Source: an uncultured bacterium
GTDB taxonomy: Bacteria > Verrucomicrobiota > Kiritimatiellia > CAIKKV01 > CAITUY01
Direction of reading: 5' to 3'
Length of the DNA: 16,612 nt
Assembly (NCBI GenBank): GCA_903934155.1
Contig: CAIZMS010000218.1
Location: 1-16,612, forward strand
Each line of letters begins with the position of its first letter. The first letter of the stretch is position 1. The translations under genes were made by a program, and so were the position numbers. The notes under the pieces are model-generated. The model was not told where the DNA came from. It did not search any database and was given only the letters and a program-made list of their open reading frames with translations. This document shows, piece by piece, positions 6,339-13,645 of this stretch.

Positions 6339-9317
6339 ATGCGACTCACTCTTCTCATTCTGGCGGGCTGGATCATGATGCTCTCGCCGGAAGGGAGGGC
6401 GGGATCGATACAACTTCAGCCTGACGTGAGCGTTGAAGTCACCAATGGTCATCCCTATGCGGTTGTCGAAGTTTTCAACGGCGGTGATGAGCCGGCACGG
6501 ATTACGGGTCTGGAGGCGGGTCTTTCAGCAGGCCGGAAGGTGGGTCGGACACTGTCGCGCACGGTGTCTCCCGGAGGTGTGATTCATGAGCGCATTCCTG
6601 TTCCCGCGCCATCCGGGCTTCCCGGGTTTTACCAGGGCATAACCCGGATCCGGTATGCTGATTTCACAGGCGGGAATTTTACGTCTGTGTCAGTTTCAGG
6701 TTTTTCCTGGCCTCGGTCGGATTCCGATGGTCTTTCCCATTGGGTGGTGCCCTCGGTTAGTCAGATTTCGATGGGGCGGGTGGGCACGCTTCGCGTATCG
6801 TTGCTGTTGATCCAGGACGATCCCGTTTCGGCCACGGTGCGGCTGGTCTTACCGGATGAATTGGATTGTCCGGCTTCGGAGCAAAGGGTGGTGTTGGAGC
6901 CCGACAGTACGAGGGAGGTGACTTTCGAAGTCACCAATAGGCGGGCGCGTCCGGGGGGTGTCTATCCTGTTTATGCGATTGTTGAACAGGAGGCGGCAGG
7001 GCTCCATCGTAGCGCCTCAGCGGCTGGGACCGTGACGGTTGCCGACATTAAATGGGTGGGGCAGTCGCCTTGGGTTTGGCTTGCGGGAGCGTTTAGTCTG
7101 GTCGCCCTTTTAGGACTGGGGATGCGAGGTCGGCGCGTCAGCCGTCAGCCGGCATGGATTGATCCCATTCTGCTCGCCCTGTTCAGTGGTTTCATCCTCT
7201 GGCAAGTTTCGCCGGGTGATCTGATTCGCAATACCACGGCGGTGGGAGGCGACACACCAGCCCATCTGTATCTGGTCAGTCATCTCAAGGAGCAGTTGTT
7301 CCATCATGGCCGCCTCATCTCTTGGGCAGACGGGTGGTGGGGTGGGTTTCCGATGTTTCAGTATTATTTTGTACTTCCCTATCTTGTGGCGGCTCTGATG
7401 AGTGTGCTGATCCCCTTGTCGGTTGCGTTTAAGCTGGTCAGCGTGGCCGGGCTTGTGATGACGCCGCTATGCGCCTACTGGGCTGGCACTCTGTGGCGGC
7501 TACCCCGGCCTGTCCCGCTGGTTTTGAGTATGGCCATGCTGCCTTTTCTGTTTGTTCAGTCCCACACCATGTGGGGCGTGAATACGGCGAGCACGCTGGC
7601 GGGGATGATTTCCAATAGCTGGAGTTTTGCGTTGATGCTGCCCGCCCTGGCCTCCGCTAGCCGGGATGTGGTAGAGGGCCGGTTCAGGGTGGGAACGGTT
7701 TTTCTGATGGTCCTGGTGCTTTCGTCGCATTTTTTCACCTCGGTCATGATGTTTCTCTCCCTGTCAATTGTGCCGGTGTTGTGTCGGCGAAAGGAACGGC
7801 TCCGGGCACTGAAGGTCCTGTTGCTTGAAGGGCTCCTGGCTTTGCTGATCATGGCCTGGTGGCTGATCCCGCTGGTGGTGAAATCAGAATTCAGCATGGA
7901 TTTCGGAACGAACTGGGATGTGACCCTCTGGAAATCATTTCCACCCTATTCTGTCGGACTGATTGTGTTGGCTATTCTTGCAGTGTGGCTGGAGGGCCAC
8001 GCTTTGTCGTGGCCAATGACCGGTGGACGCGACAAAGCGCGTCCCTCCAATAATGCGGCTGTGTGGATGTTGTTGTGGATGCTTCTTTCAGGAATTCTAC
8101 TGTTTAAAGTCGGGTTTGCGCTATCCCCGGTGTTTGTGAATGTCCGCCTTTGGCCCTATATTTTCTTTGCGTTGATCGCGCTGGCGGCGCTGGGGCTTGG
8201 TCGGCTGCTCCAGTCGGTTCCGGGGTTGTCTTTCTGGCTTGTGGTGCTGGCAGGCGGGGTGTTTTGCGGAGTTATGGTCGGGGATTCCCTGACGGGCAGG
8301 CCAACAGATCCCGGCCTCACCCGGATGTGGGCGAAATGGAATTTTTCAGGCCTTGAAGACAAGCCGGCGGCCGCCGTATTTGAAAAATTGGTGATGCCGC
8401 TCAAAGGGACGCCGGGACGACTGGCCAATGATTTGTGCGAGGAGAATAATCAGCTCGGATCAAGCCGGATTTTTGAATTGGCTCCAGTTCTTGCCGGGAA
8501 GCCGGTGCTGGAGGGCGGGCTCGTGAATTCCGCTCTGGGTTCGATGTACGCCTATACCATCCAAGGGGAGTCCTCTGTCTCCTGTGCCGGGTTTCCCGTG
8601 ATTGTGACTCCGCAACCGTTCAATTTTACGAATGCGACACGCCATCTGGAATTGTTCAACGTAAAACAGTTCATTGCCCGGAGTGAGCAAACCAAGCAGG
8701 CTCTCCGCCAGCAACCCGGCTGGCGGCTGGTGGGGCGCGAGCAGGAGTGGGAGTTGCATGAATTGACGACCCATGCGGGGCGTTTTGTCTTTGTTCCGCC
8801 CCGGATGCCACTGGTCGTTATGACATCCCGATGGAAGGAATGTTCCCTGCAATGGCTCACCACGATACAGGCCATGGAGCAGTTTGTAATATGGCGGAAG
8901 GCTGGGGAGCAATACGGGGACGGAGGAATGGCGCCTCTCACGGAAAAGCAATTTCTGGATTGTTTGGAGGGATGGCGGCAGGGATCGACGAATGGACTCG
9001 GCCCGCTTCTTCCCCCATCGGGAACAGACTGCATCAGTTCCGAGGAAGTCTCGGATAATGGCATCCGTTTCATGACTTCAGCGATTGGAAGCCCGCATAT
9101 TGTGAAGGTGTCCTGGTTCCCGAACTGGAAGGTGCGCGGGGCGCGTGGTGTTTACCGGGTGTCGCCGGGGTTCATGCTTGTTTATCCCGAACAGAAGAAT
9201 GTCGAACTCTATTATGGAACGACCTGGAGTGACGGGGTAGGATACGCGCTGACTGTGGTGGGATTTCTGGGTGTGGTGTTGTTGGCGGTTAAAAAAAGAG
9301 GGCGGGACGGGTTATGA
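6339..9317 (+). CDS. polytopic membrane protein, PF10131/YfhO-like (GT-C-type) with lumenal N-terminal domain
   Basis: Protein of 992 aa from the ATG at 6339 (GGGAGG just upstream, spaced only 3 bases); a TTG at 6324 is a possible earlier start. Residues 1-22 look like a signal peptide (MRLTLLILAGWIMML, then EGRAG). Residues about 23-240 are beta-rich, probably one or two immunoglobulin-like domains outside the membrane. A transmembrane helix at about 244-263 is followed by about a dozen more up to roughly residue 660. The stretch GGDTPAHLYLVSHL, then W-x-x-GWWGGFPMFQYYFVLPYL, matches the first loop of the PF10131 membrane family, which shares the GT-C plan; the D in GGD (about 305) is the candidate catalytic residue. 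A long extracytoplasmic region follows, ending in WFPNWKVRGARGVYRVSPGFMLVYP and a last helix (about 967-984), as in YfhO-like proteins. Likely role: lipid-linked sugar transfer in envelope biogenesis; substrate unknown. Its stop overlaps the next start (ATGA). Confidence 0.75.
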   Translation: MRLTLLILAGWIMMLSPEGRAGSIQLQPDVSVEVTNGHPYAVVEVFNGGDEPARITGLEAGLSAGRKVGRTLSRTVSPGGVIHERIPVPAPSGLPGFYQGITRIRYADFTGGNFTSVSVSGFSWPRSDSDGLSHWVVPSVSQISMGRVGTLRVSLLLIQDDPVSATVRLVLPDELDCPASEQRVVLEPDSTREVTFEVTNRRARPGGVYPVYAIVEQEAAGLHRSASAAGTVTVADIKWVGQSPWVWLAGAFSLVALLGLGMRGRRVSRQPAWIDPILLALFSGFILWQVSPGDLIRNTTAVGGDTPAHLYLVSHLKEQLFHHGRLISWADGWWGGFPMFQYYFVLPYLVAALMSVLIPLSVAFKLVSVAGLVMTPLCAYWAGTLWRLPRPVPLVLSMAMLPFLFVQSHTMWGVNTASTLAGMISNSWSFALMLPALASASRDVVEGRFRVGTVFLMVLVLSSHFFTSVMMFLSLSIVPVLCRRKERLRALKVLLLEGLLALLIMAWWLIPLVVKSEFSMDFGTNWDVTLWKSFPPYSVGLIVLAILAVWLEGHALSWPMTGGRDKARPSNNAAVWMLLWMLLSGILLFKVGFALSPVFVNVRLWPYIFFALIALAALGLGRLLQSVPGLSFWLVVLAGGVFCGVMVGDSLTGRPTDPGLTRMWAKWNFSGLEDKPAAAVFEKLVMPLKGTPGRLANDLCEENNQLGSSRIFELAPVLAGKPVLEGGLVNSALGSMYAYTIQGESSVSCAGFPVIVTPQPFNFTNATRHLELFNVKQFIARSEQTKQALRQQPGWRLVGREQEWELHELTTHAGRFVFVPPRMPLVVMTSRWKECSLQWLTTIQAMEQFVIWRKAGEQYGDGGMAPLTEKQFLDCLEGWRQGSTNGLGPLLPPSGTDCISSEEVSDNGIRFMTSAIGSPHIVKVSWFPNWKVRGARGVYRVSPGFMLVYPEQKNVELYYGTTWSDGVGYALTVVGFLGVVLLAVKKRGRDGL
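7990..8049. repeat. REP/BIME-like pair of inverted GGAG-hairpin units inside a coding sequence
   Basis: Two 25-base units face each other across a 10-base spacer: 7990-8014 on the plus strand and 8025-8049 on the minus strand. Read in their own orientation, both begin TGGAGGG and carry a 7-bp stem around a CTTTGT loop (GGCCACG/CGTGGCC in one, GGACGCG/CGCGTCC in the other). They match at 21 of 25 positions; the four differences are the two partners of two stem pairs (C-G versus A-T, A-T versus G-C). A GGAG/GTAG tetranucleotide before a hairpin, in inverted pairs, is the layout of REP elements mobilised by RAYT (TnpA_REP) transposases. The 60 bases encode 20 in-frame residues (about 551-570) in a hydrophilic loop between two membrane helices. 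Confidence 0.8.
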
Positions 9318-10441
9318 GAGTGCGACTGCTCAAAATCCTGGATGCAACGGTTGGTTTTTTTCTGTGCTGGGCAGCCGGCTATTTCCTTTACCTGTTTCGG
9401 CGCCAAGACGCCGTGGCGGACCGACTTGAGAAAGTCCGGCGGATTCTGGTGATTCGGCCCGGGGGACTGGGGGATATGATTTTGCTGCAACCCATGCTGA
9501 AAAGCCTGAGGCAGCATTACCCGGCGGCCGAGATTGACCTGGTTTGCGAAAAACGCAACCGGGAGATCCCGGCTCTGGCGGGAGTCTCTGTGCGGGTGTT
9601 GCTCTATGATGCCTTCCCTTTCCGTCTCCTCTTCCAGCTCCGGCGTGGTCGCTATGATATCGCGATTGATGCTGAACAGTTTCATTATTTCTCAGCCGTT
9701 ATGGCCATGATGAGCCGTGCGCCGGTGCGGGTTGGGTTCAAAATCAATCCCGGGCGGAACACCCTCTATACCCATCTTGTGAATTATGACCTGGAGGGAT
9801 ATGAGGCCGGAGAATTCATGAGATTGCTGAGACCCCTCGGGATTCATGTCCAGGCGGTGGTTCAGGGATGCTTGACCGTTCCCGGGAGTGGGCAGGCTGT
9901 GATTCCGTCCGTCGTGGTCCATGTTGGAGCCTCCACCCGCTACAAATATTGGAAATCCACAAACTTTGTGGAACTGATAAAGCGAGTGGCCTCTGCGGCC
10001 ATAGCGGGCGATGTTTTTCTGGTCGGCGGGAGGAATGAGGAACCGGTGGCAGAGAGGATTGCGCGGGAGGCAGGTTTGGGAGACCGCGTGAAGATCCTGG
10101 CGGGTCGGATGACGATTCAGCAGACTGCCGAGGTGATCGGGAATGCGGCCCTTTTTATCGGGGGTGATTCAGGATTGGCGCACCTGGCCGTGGCTCTGGG
10201 AACACCGACCGTGGTGATGTTTGGTCCGAGCGACCATAAGAAGTGGGGCGTGGAAAGTCCGCGGAATGTCGTGGTTCGGAAAGCTCTCGCCTGTGCACCC
10301 TGTTTTATCTTCGGGTATCACAAGTTTTGTCATTCTATCGCCTGCATGGCCGGCATCACGGTGGACGATGTGATGGCCGGGGTCAGTAGCGTAATATTCC
10401 CGCGCATATCTTCCTCGAGCAGTGACTCCAGGGCGCGATAA
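9314..10441 (+). CDS. glycosyltransferase family 9 (heptosyltransferase-like)
   Basis: Protein of 375 aa. A hydrophobic N-terminal stretch (residues 12-28) may anchor it to the inner membrane. The GT-B fold follows: ILVIRPGGLGDMILLQPMLKSL (44-65, first Rossmann strand and glycine loop), VVHVGAS (201-207), VFLVGG (234-239) and FIGGDSGLAHLAVALGTPTVVMFGPSDHKKW (281-311), the family-9 nucleotide-sugar site. The C-terminal cysteine group C327, C330, C339 and C344 also recurs in this family. Known members add ADP-heptose or related sugars to the lipopolysaccharide core on the cytoplasmic face; the acceptor here is unknown. The start overlaps the previous stop by four bases, so it is probably coupled to the membrane protein. 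The last 37 codons overlap the antisense aminotransferase gene, and the tail after about residue 358 (serine-rich) looks like read-through rather than family sequence. Confidence 0.9.
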   Translation: MRVRLLKILDATVGFFLCWAAGYFLYLFRRQDAVADRLEKVRRILVIRPGGLGDMILLQPMLKSLRQHYPAAEIDLVCEKRNREIPALAGVSVRVLLYDAFPFRLLFQLRRGRYDIAIDAEQFHYFSAVMAMMSRAPVRVGFKINPGRNTLYTHLVNYDLEGYEAGEFMRLLRPLGIHVQAVVQGCLTVPGSGQAVIPSVVVHVGASTRYKYWKSTNFVELIKRVASAAIAGDVFLVGGRNEEPVAERIAREAGLGDRVKILAGRMTIQQTAEVIGNAALFIGGDSGLAHLAVALGTPTVVMFGPSDHKKWGVESPRNVVVRKALACAPCFIFGYHKFCHSIACMAGITVDDVMAGVSSVIFPRISSSSSDSRAR

Positions 10442-11337
10442 ACGGGGCCGGGTTTTCCGGTTCCGATGGGACGACCGTCGAACTCAACGCCGGCGGCGAC
10501 ATTGATGGTGGTTCCGGTCAGGAGAAATTCGCTGGCGACCAGGATATCCTTCCGCGAGATGTCCGCAAAGGCCACGGTCTTGAGGATTCCGGAGCGGGTC
10601 AGCGTTTCAGCCAGTTCCATGACGCGTAGCATGGTGGTTCCCGCCAGGATCCGATCCAGCTTGGGAAACAGGAGTCGCTGATCGGCGGTCACGATGCCCA
10701 TGTTTTCTATGGCGCCTTCCGTGAGGAATCCCTGCTCATCAAACCCTGCTGCGAAATTGACGCCGGCGTCAACGGCTTCCTTTTTCATGAGGACATTGGG
10801 GGCGTAGTTGCAGTTTTTAATATGGCTCATGCCGGCCGACTTTGCGGCGATCCGGCTGGTACAGATGCGGCCGCCTTCGGGGTGAAGCTTCATGAACGGA
10901 GTGCCGAGCGATGTGACCACAACATACAGCTGAGGGGATGGACAGTCGTAGGGGTTGACGGCAAAGCTGCCCGGGCCGCGCGATACAAAGACCCGAATCA
11001 TGCAGTCCGGTTTTCCGGCCACCCGAACGGTTTCTCTGATGATGGCCATGAGCTCAGCTCTGGAGGCCGGAAGGGTCAGGAAAAGTGCCCGGGCCGATTG
11101 ATCAAGCCGATCCAGATGCCCCTGGAGGTTGTAGATGCAGCCATTGACGGTTTTAATGGCTTCAAAAATGCCGTCACCCCGATGCACCATATGGTCGTCT
11201 ATGGGGAGAATCATCAGGGCTGGATCGGTGACAATTCCGCCGAAGAGGCTGGAATACATGGCGAAATAACCATCCTGATAGGAGCGGCGCAAGGCAGCGG
11301 CGAGGGTCGGCCAGTCGGATGAAGTAAACTGTTTCAT
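10330..11337 (-). CDS. class IV PLP-dependent aminotransferase (BCAT / D-amino acid transaminase-like)
   Basis: Protein of 335 aa from the ATG at 11337. Fold-type IV landmarks: DDHMVHRGDGIFEAIKTVNG (48-66), HLDRLDQSARAL (74-85), the PLP lysine K174 in MSHIKNCNYAPNVLMKKEA, E207 in FLTEGAIENM, the phosphate-binding LLTGTTINVAAGVEFDGRPIG region, and GKPGPVYRALE near the C-terminus. The family includes branched-chain aminotransferase, D-alanine transaminase and aminodeoxychorismate lyase; the 335-aa length makes a lyase (about 270 aa) less likely, but the substrate cannot be read from sequence. The ATG has no Shine-Dalgarno sequence; it is chosen because the family's N-terminus begins about 45 residues before the DGIFE motif. 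The last 22 residues (NITLLTPAITSS onward) lie beyond the normal family end and are antisense to glycosyltransferase codons. Confidence 0.88.
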   Translation of the reverse strand: MKQFTSSDWPTLAAALRRSYQDGYFAMYSSLFGGIVTDPALMILPIDDHMVHRGDGIFEAIKTVNGCIYNLQGHLDRLDQSARALFLTLPASRAELMAIIRETVRVAGKPDCMIRVFVSRGPGSFAVNPYDCPSPQLYVVVTSLGTPFMKLHPEGGRICTSRIAAKSAGMSHIKNCNYAPNVLMKKEAVDAGVNFAAGFDEQGFLTEGAIENMGIVTADQRLLFPKLDRILAGTTMLRVMELAETLTRSGILKTVAFADISRKDILVASEFLLTGTTINVAAGVEFDGRPIGTGKPGPVYRALESLLEEDMRGNITLLTPAITSSTVMPAMQAIE

Positions 11338-11415
11338 GGGAATAAAATAGCAGAAAACCCCTTCAGCACAACTCCCCGCTTGCCCGTGACGGTTTAATGT
11401 TTCATGATTGCCTGA

Positions 11416-12120
11416 ATGGAGCTGTTTGCAGAGTTGAAAAACGAGGAGCGCGAAGCGGTGTGGCGTCATGCCGCGCCATTTCTCGTGTGGGTGCTGGTGA
11501 TGTGTCTGCCGATGCAGAACCAGGCTCTGAGATATGCCATTCAGGTGGGGGGTGGGGTGATTGCCTTTCTGGTTGCCAGACCCTGGCGTTACTATTCCGG
11601 TCTGTCTGTCCGTTGGCTTCCGGTTTCGGTTCTGGTCGGTGTCGGGGTGTTTGTGTGTTGGGTATTGCCGGAGTCCCCTTTGATTCGGCGTATTCCCTGG
11701 CTCTACGATTTGTACATGAGTGTAGCGGTTCGGGGCGGAGCCGCTCCTGCGAGTGGGGGAAGTCCGTATGCGCCGGAACAGTGCGGCTGGGTTCTTGCCG
11801 GGGTGCGGTTGGCGGGTTCCGCTTTCGTGATTGCCGTCATCGAAGAGTTTTTCTGGCGAGGGTTTCTCATGCGCTGGTTGCGGGGGCATTCATTTCTGAG
11901 CGTGTTTCCCCGGGGGATGGGATGGGGGATTCTGCTGACCAGTTCTGTCTTGTTCGGATTGGAGCACAGTCGCTGGCTGATGGGGGTTTTGGCAGGCCTG
12001 GCCTATGGGCTGCTCTATATCCGGACGGGCGACCTTTGGGCGGCGGTGGCCGCTCACATCACAACCAATTATCTGCTGGGGCTCTATGTCCTGGCAACCG
12101 GAGCTTATGTGTTTTGGTGA
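11416..12120 (+). CDS. CPBP/CAAX-type intramembrane metalloprotease (PEP-CTERM-associated CAAX-related type)
   Basis: Protein of 234 aa with about seven hydrophobic segments. The three membrane-embedded motifs of the CPBP (Abi) family are intact: EEFFWRGF with E143, E144 and R148; FGLEHS with H184; and HITTNYLLG with H214 and N218. These side chains form the metal-free or metal-bound active site proposed for CAAX-type proteases. The overall pattern, including the start WRHAAPFLVWVL and the end GLYVLATGAYVFW, closely resembles from memory the 'CAAX prenyl protease-related' family (TIGR03008), which co-occurs with exosortase/PEP-CTERM protein sorting. No exosortase or PEP-CTERM protein lies in the window. 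The ATG at 11416 has no clear ribosome site. It is divergent from the aminotransferase (78 bases apart) and overlaps the DUF2851 gene tail-to-tail by 16 bases. Confidence 0.85.
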   Translation: MELFAELKNEEREAVWRHAAPFLVWVLVMCLPMQNQALRYAIQVGGGVIAFLVARPWRYYSGLSVRWLPVSVLVGVGVFVCWVLPESPLIRRIPWLYDLYMSVAVRGGAAPASGGSPYAPEQCGWVLAGVRLAGSAFVIAVIEEFFWRGFLMRWLRGHSFLSVFPRGMGWGILLTSSVLFGLEHSRWLMGVLAGLAYGLLYIRTGDLWAAVAAHITTNYLLGLYVLATGAYVFW

Positions 12121-13595
12121 GGCGGTAGCGTGTTGTGATTTAATCCCTGAGCACCAAGCGTTTCCGTAAGCCTGCAGTCCCGGCATCCGTTCCGGCTGTT
12201 CAGGCAGAAATCGTTGAAAATCTGAAGTAATCCCTGTTGTCTTAATCCTGTATGGTACAACGCGGGATTGTGGTCATGGCCGAACAGGGCGTGTGCCGTG
12301 TGGCGTCCAAACCGGTTGTCGTCTTCCGGCGGAAGTGTTTTGAGCCAGTCAGGGGCGGGTTTTGAGGAGGTCGTGGCGGCTATCCACGGGACAATGACAT
12401 TGGTGAGGAGGCTGGCGGCGCGGCCGGGTCCGATGAGAGAGGCCGGTTTATCGGCACGGGGACTTGTGAACCCGCTACGCCATGCCCAGTAACTTTGCCC
12501 ACCAGCTTCCTGTAGGGTCTCCAGAATGGTTTTAAACGAGGGAAATGTTTCGGACGAAGCCAGGATCCGCTCAAAAGGAGAGTTTGCGTCAATAAACAGT
12601 CCTGTGGCCGCCATGAGACGGCGGAGAGGGTGATTGACGGGTCTGACATGAGAGAGCACCCATTCGCTTCGTGATAGCGTTTTATTCTGCCAGGAGGCCT
12701 GATGCCGCCACCAGATATCCCAGAGGGATCGGACAAATCCCCGGGTTTCCTCGTCCCAAAGGGGATTTGTTTTGGTTGGAAGCAGCCCGGAAACCCCAGC
12801 CAGAAGAGAGTAAGCCGTCATCATGTCATTCTTGGACTCCTGTCGCAGGCGGTCGAGCGGAAGGGATTGTGCAAGCTTGTGGAAGGGGTTCCGGTTGTGT
12901 TTATAGCCGAGTGCCCCCATGATTTCCTCATAGAGAGTTTGAGCCCTGTTTTCTCGTGCCATGGCTTGTGCGAGACGCTCGGTTTTAAGGCGTAGGCGTT
13001 CTTCGCCAGCCGAGTCAAGGAAGTGGCCCTGTTGGTCGGGTGACCAGGTTTTCAAGAGATGCGCGCAGGGAGGGCTTGGGGCAAGGTTTGCAAAGGGGTA
13101 AGCGGGCAGATCCAGGCTGTCGAACGAGAACGATGGGATTTGCTTTAGCGCCTGTTTCAGCGAGATCTGAAGGACTGGGGCCGGGAGATCGGGCTCTCCG
13201 AGGATTCCGTCAAAATAGGTGACATGGGCGATAACTCCCTGATACCGGCGGTCAGCGGCATGGCCGTGATGCCGCCAGTCAGCGGGGCGTATATGAAGCT
13301 CGATGTCACCTCGCAGAATGCACTCGTCAGGTCCGATCCGAAGGATGGCATCCAGAAAGTCCGGTCCAGCTTCCAGGTTCCAGCGCCCTGGATTTTCAAC
13401 CTGGACCAGGCGCCCGTCCGCCGTGAGGAGGGGCGTGGGGCGGTAGGCGGGATCCGCCCAGACGCACCGAAGGTGTCGCTCCGACCAGGGAAAGTCCGAA
13501 TTGTCTGCGGACTCTCTCGCGGCCGTGATGGGGGACAGTCGAAGTGCCCGGTATTGGCATGCCCCTGGGAAGTGCGCGCTGGAGGAATTGAACAT
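12105..13595 (-). CDS. DUF2851 family protein
   Basis: Protein of 496 aa of unknown function. Family landmarks: SERHLRCVWADP (38-49), LLTADGRLVQVENPGRWNLEAGPDFLDAIL (57-85), GDIELHIRPADWRHHGHAADRRYQGVIAHVTYF (96-128), and at the C-terminus DFCLNSRNGCRDCRL, a three-cysteine group that could hold a metal. The central GPDF, E-x-H and DW-x-x-H-G-H residues are conserved and acidic/histidine-rich, which suggests an enzyme or metal-binding fold, but no activity is known to me. No signal peptide or membrane helix is seen. The start at 13595 is the only ATG before the conserved part, with a weak AAGGGC upstream. It follows the nucleoside kinase gene by 50 bases on the same strand and is probably its operon mate. 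Its stop lies inside the end of the convergent protease gene. Confidence 0.82.
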   Translation of the reverse strand: MFNSSSAHFPGACQYRALRLSPITAARESADNSDFPWSERHLRCVWADPAYRPTPLLTADGRLVQVENPGRWNLEAGPDFLDAILRIGPDECILRGDIELHIRPADWRHHGHAADRRYQGVIAHVTYFDGILGEPDLPAPVLQISLKQALKQIPSFSFDSLDLPAYPFANLAPSPPCAHLLKTWSPDQQGHFLDSAGEERLRLKTERLAQAMARENRAQTLYEEIMGALGYKHNRNPFHKLAQSLPLDRLRQESKNDMMTAYSLLAGVSGLLPTKTNPLWDEETRGFVRSLWDIWWRHQASWQNKTLSRSEWVLSHVRPVNHPLRRLMAATGLFIDANSPFERILASSETFPSFKTILETLQEAGGQSYWAWRSGFTSPRADKPASLIGPGRAASLLTNVIVPWIAATTSSKPAPDWLKTLPPEDDNRFGRHTAHALFGHDHNPALYHTGLRQQGLLQIFNDFCLNSRNGCRDCRLTETLGAQGLNHNTLPPHQNT

Positions 13596-13645
13596 GCCCT
13601 TGTGTTTAGCTAATCTATAACACTAGAACAAGTGAATAATGATTC

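Noticed and set aside
8460..9073. Overlapping minus-strand open frames of 163 and 173 codons inside the membrane-protein gene.
   Set aside because: They are antisense to the lumenal domain and have no family resemblance or ribosome sites.
11338..11889. In-frame extension of the aminotransferase upstream of 11337, open to 11889.
   Set aside because: It is antisense to the conserved CPBP protease motifs, its translation is proline/histidine-rich without a domain, and the family N-terminus is fully explained by the ATG at 11337.
11397..12128. A second plus-strand frame of 243 codons over the protease gene.
   Set aside because: It is rich in cysteine, serine and glycine and contains none of the membrane motifs; the frame from 11416 carries EExxxR, FxxxH and HxxxN.
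13224..13613. 129-codon plus-strand frame antisense to the DUF2851 gene and its upstream region.
   Set aside because: It is a mirror of conserved DUF2851 codons; nothing in it is recognisable.
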